In this document: positions 12,084-14,171 of the stretch, one piece after another
How positions within the stretch are numbered: position 1 is the first letter of the stretch
How the letters are laid out: each line of letters begins with the position of its first letter
Assembly: GCA_041569895.1 (NCBI GenBank)
Contig: JBFFXF010000190.1
Coordinates: forward strand, 1 to 14,171
From: JBFFXF01 sp041569895
GTDB taxonomy: Bacteria > Planctomycetota > UBA8108 > JACQVS01
Reading direction: 5' to 3'
DNA: 14,171 bases
Program-made: the position numbers and the translations under genes
The notes under the pieces: generated by a model
What the model was told of the DNA's origin: nothing
What the model saw: the letters and a program-made list of their open reading frames with translations, nothing else
Databases searched by the model: none

Positions 12084-14171
12084 GTGCGTTGCGCCTGGAG
12101 ACTGAATCACCGGTACGAAGCGGTCAGCGAGATCGCCCGCAGCGGCGACAGCTCGTCGGTGTTTCTGGCGCATGACCTGGGATCGGGGAACCGCCTGACG
12201 GCGCTCAAGGTGCTCCGGCTCGAGCGGGACGACACCTGGACGGCGGCGCGGCGGGAGTTCGAGGTCCTGCGTCGCATCCACCACCCGAACATCGCGGAGG
12301 TCTACAGCCTCGGCAAGGTCGATCACGTCGACATGCCACATGGCGGGGTGGTGGCGCGCGGGGTGGTGGCGCGCGGGGTGGTGGCGGACGCGGTGGTCCA
12401 CGGCGCCGTGGTGGCGGGCGCCGACGACGCCGCGCCCGGCACGCAGCTCCGCCGCGCTCCGCAGCCGGGCGACGCGTTCATCAGCTTCGAGTACATCGAC
12501 GGCCTCGATCTGCGCGAGGCGTTTCTGCGGCTCTTTCCGACGCGCGCGGATCTCGACTCGAGCGATCGCTGGCGCGTCTTCTTCCATGCGCTGGCAGGAA
12601 TCTTCCAGGGCCTCGAGTGCATCCACGCGCACAACCTGGTGCACCACGACCTCAAGCCGGAGAACCTGCTCCTGGTCCCGCGCGACGAGCGCTCGAACGG
12701 GTCGACCGCTCCGGCGGGGTTCGACTCGAGGATCATCGACTTCGGATTCGCGCAGCGCGAGACGACACCGCTCGGACGCGAGATCAAGGGGACGGTCCCC
12801 TACATCGCGCCCGAGACGGTTTCCGGCTCGTTCGCCGACGGGCGCAGCGACCTCTACTCGGTCGGCATCGCGCTCGTCCAGGCGGTCGGCGGCGCGTTTC
12901 CGTTCCCGGTCGATTCGCTCGAGTCGTGGATCGAGGCGCTGCGGTCCGGCGACGATCTGCCGATCCCGCCGCTCCTCGCCGGGACGCCTCCCGAGTTCGT
13001 CGACCTCGTCGTCGACCTGACCCGTCTCGACCCCGCACGGCGCCCGCAGACGGCATCGGCGGCCTACGAGCGTGTCGCGGCGATGGCCGGCGGCGCGTCC
13101 CGGACGCCTCCCCGCGCTCGCGGGCGTATCCCCGCGATCGGCTGGGAGCGGGAGCTCGAGTTGCTGCGGAGCGAGCTCGAGTCGCTCCGTTTCGGCGAAA
13201 CCTCGCACAGTCTCGTGCTGGTCGAGGTCGACGAGGGCAACTACGTCCACCGGCTGGTCGAGGAGATCGAGGTGCTCGCCTCGCTGTCGGAGTGCGTCTT
13301 CTGCCCCGGCAGGGCGCGGCAGCCGGCGCGCTTCCCCTACCACCCGATCACCGAGGCGCTGCGCCACGTCATCCGGCGCGTCGATATCGACTCTCCCCCG
13401 TTCCGCCGATTTCGATCCGCGCTCTCGCTCCTCGTGCCGTCGGTGGAGGCGGAGAACGGAGGCCCGGAGCGGCGGCACCTCTCGGCGAGGGAGTCCCGGC
13501 TCGATTTCGTCGAGACCATCGCGGAGTTCCTGATCCAGGCCGCGCGCAGCAGCCCCGTCGTGCTCGTCCTCGAGGAGCTCGCGCTCGCCGACCGGGACAC
13601 GCTCGATCTGGTTCGTGACCTGACCCACCTCCTGTGGAGGCGCCAGCAGGCGGATGCGGGCCACGAGCCGGCGCGGAGCGGTGAGACCGAGGACGGCGGC
13701 GGTGGTGGACACCGCGTGCTGGTGATCGGCCTGCACTCGGAGACCGCCTCGGGGCCGGCGCACGTCGGCGCCGAGGATGACCCGGACGTGGCCACGAGCG
13801 TCGCCGGCCCGCACGCCATCGAGCTGCTGCGATCGAATCCGCAGTGCCTCGAGCTGCGCATTCGCTCTCCCGGTCCGGACGAGCTCGAGGAATGGCTCAA
13901 GCGGCGCTACCCGGGCGCGCGGTTCGCGAGGACGACGGTGCGTCGGATTCACGAGGCGAGCGACGGCGCGCCCCGGCTCGTCGACGAGATCATCCGCGCC
14001 ACCGGGCTCCAGAACCTCGCCGAGCTCGGCGCCAACGGCGCCGATGGGACCGCCACCGCTCCGTCGGACGGCGGGCGCGTCCAGCCGGCCTCGCCGACGT
14101 CCCCCGATGACCAGCTCGCGTTTCTGCCCGCGAGCTCGGAGGAGATCATCTCGGCGCGCCTGCGGGATCTC
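12084..14171 (+). CDS. Ser/Thr protein kinase fused to a degenerate AAA_16-like domain (PknK-like), 3' end beyond the window
   Basis: 696 codons visible, open to the last base. The GTG at 12084 has an AGGAG SD 6-7 nt upstream. Kinase domain, about 10-330: ATP-binding Lys42 (ALKVL), helix-C region REFEVLRRIHHPNI, catalytic loop HHDLKPEN (Asp189, Lys191, Asn194; the usual HRD Arg is His), DFG 219-221, APE 242-244 and a distal Arg (DPARRPQTA). The Gly-rich loop is degenerate (ARSGDSSSVFLA), and a pentapeptide repeat (88-112) is inserted in the N-lobe. From 353 (GWERELELLRSEL) the sequence follows the AAA_16/STAND pattern of PknK-type kinases, but the P-loop position (381-391, EVDEGNYVHRL) lacks Gly-Lys, while a Walker-B-like VVLVLEELALAD (492-503) remains. 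A TPR or other output region typical of the family would lie outside the window. It probably phosphorylates a signalling partner; the upstream sigma-54 activator is a candidate. Confidence 0.9.
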   Translation, partial: MRCAWRLNHRYEAVSEIARSGDSSSVFLAHDLGSGNRLTALKVLRLERDDTWTAARREFEVLRRIHHPNIAEVYSLGKVDHVDMPHGGVVARGVVARGVVADAVVHGAVVAGADDAAPGTQLRRAPQPGDAFISFEYIDGLDLREAFLRLFPTRADLDSSDRWRVFFHALAGIFQGLECIHAHNLVHHDLKPENLLLVPRDERSNGSTAPAGFDSRIIDFGFAQRETTPLGREIKGTVPYIAPETVSGSFADGRSDLYSVGIALVQAVGGAFPFPVDSLESWIEALRSGDDLPIPPLLAGTPPEFVDLVVDLTRLDPARRPQTASAAYERVAAMAGGASRTPPRARGRIPAIGWERELELLRSELESLRFGETSHSLVLVEVDEGNYVHRLVEEIEVLASLSECVFCPGRARQPARFPYHPITEALRHVIRRVDIDSPPFRRFRSALSLLVPSVEAENGGPERRHLSARESRLDFVETIAEFLIQAARSSPVVLVLEELALADRDTLDLVRDLTHLLWRRQQADAGHEPARSGETEDGGGGGHRVLVIGLHSETASGPAHVGAEDDPDVATSVAGPHAIELLRSNPQCLELRIRSPGPDELEEWLKRRYPGARFARTTVRRIHEASDGAPRLVDEIIRATGLQNLAELGANGADGTATAPSDGGRVQPASPTSPDDQLAFLPASSEEIISARLRDL
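12345..12419 (+). repeat. In-frame 15-bp minisatellite encoding five pentapeptides in the kinase N-lobe
   Basis: Two identical 15-bp units (12345-12359, 12360-12374) and a third with two changes (12375-12389) are followed by two diverged units. They encode GVVAR, GVVAR, GVVAD, AVVHG and AVVAG (residues 88-112), directly before the ISFEYIDG strand and hinge. The period of 15 keeps the frame whatever the copy number. Confidence 0.88.

Noticed and set aside
12030..13952. 640-codon open frame opposite the Ser/Thr kinase gene
   Set aside because: Antisense of a gene with clear kinase motifs; the product is low-complexity and Arg-rich, with no family pattern.

Overview
The window comes from a high-G+C bacterium. 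Third codon positions are overwhelmingly G or C, long antisense open frames are common, and the gaps between genes hold GC-rich degenerate microsatellites. Two sigma-54 activators, a eukaryotic-type Ser/Thr kinase, two lipoproteins and several envelope-type proteins suggest a Gram-negative, signalling-rich lineage such as Acidobacteriota or a deltaproteobacterial/myxobacterial relative. No taxonomic marker is decisive, so this assignment is inference.

Left block, minus strand, in order of transcription from right to left: nucleoside diphosphate kinase (ndk, 9331-8879); a 267-aa lipoprotein (8577-7774); a coiled-coil protein (7524-6751) overlapping by 11 nt an MreB-like actin-family protein (6761-5688); a secreted HELAH metallopeptidase with a C-terminal membrane anchor (5531-4593); a 463-aa lipoprotein (4518-3127) whose 3' end overlaps a receiver/AAA+/Fis-type sigma-54 response regulator (3185-1623); and dnaK (1347 to beyond position 1; the first 449 residues are present). 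A sigma-70 promoter with a perfect TATAAT precedes the second lipoprotein, and another perfect TATAAT abuts the peptidase start codon. A -24/-12-like sequence and an RBS-proximal hairpin precede dnaK.

Right block, plus strand: a GAF/AAA+/Fis-type sigma-54 activator (9769-11508), a 575-bp gap filled with three families of short degenerate repeats bounded by inverted arms of about 40 nt, and a Ser/Thr protein kinase fused to a degenerate AAA_16-like module (12084 to beyond 14171).

The most interesting unit is the coiled-coil plus actin-like pair. It is compact, translationally coupled, sits among envelope proteins, and its actin-like member has lost the usual phosphate-2 Asp and Thr. Next come the inverted-repeat-bounded microsatellite locus, and the kinase with a pentapeptide minisatellite in its N-lobe and a ruined P-loop. 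The proposed control of dnaK by sigma-54 is a hypothesis from sequence only.
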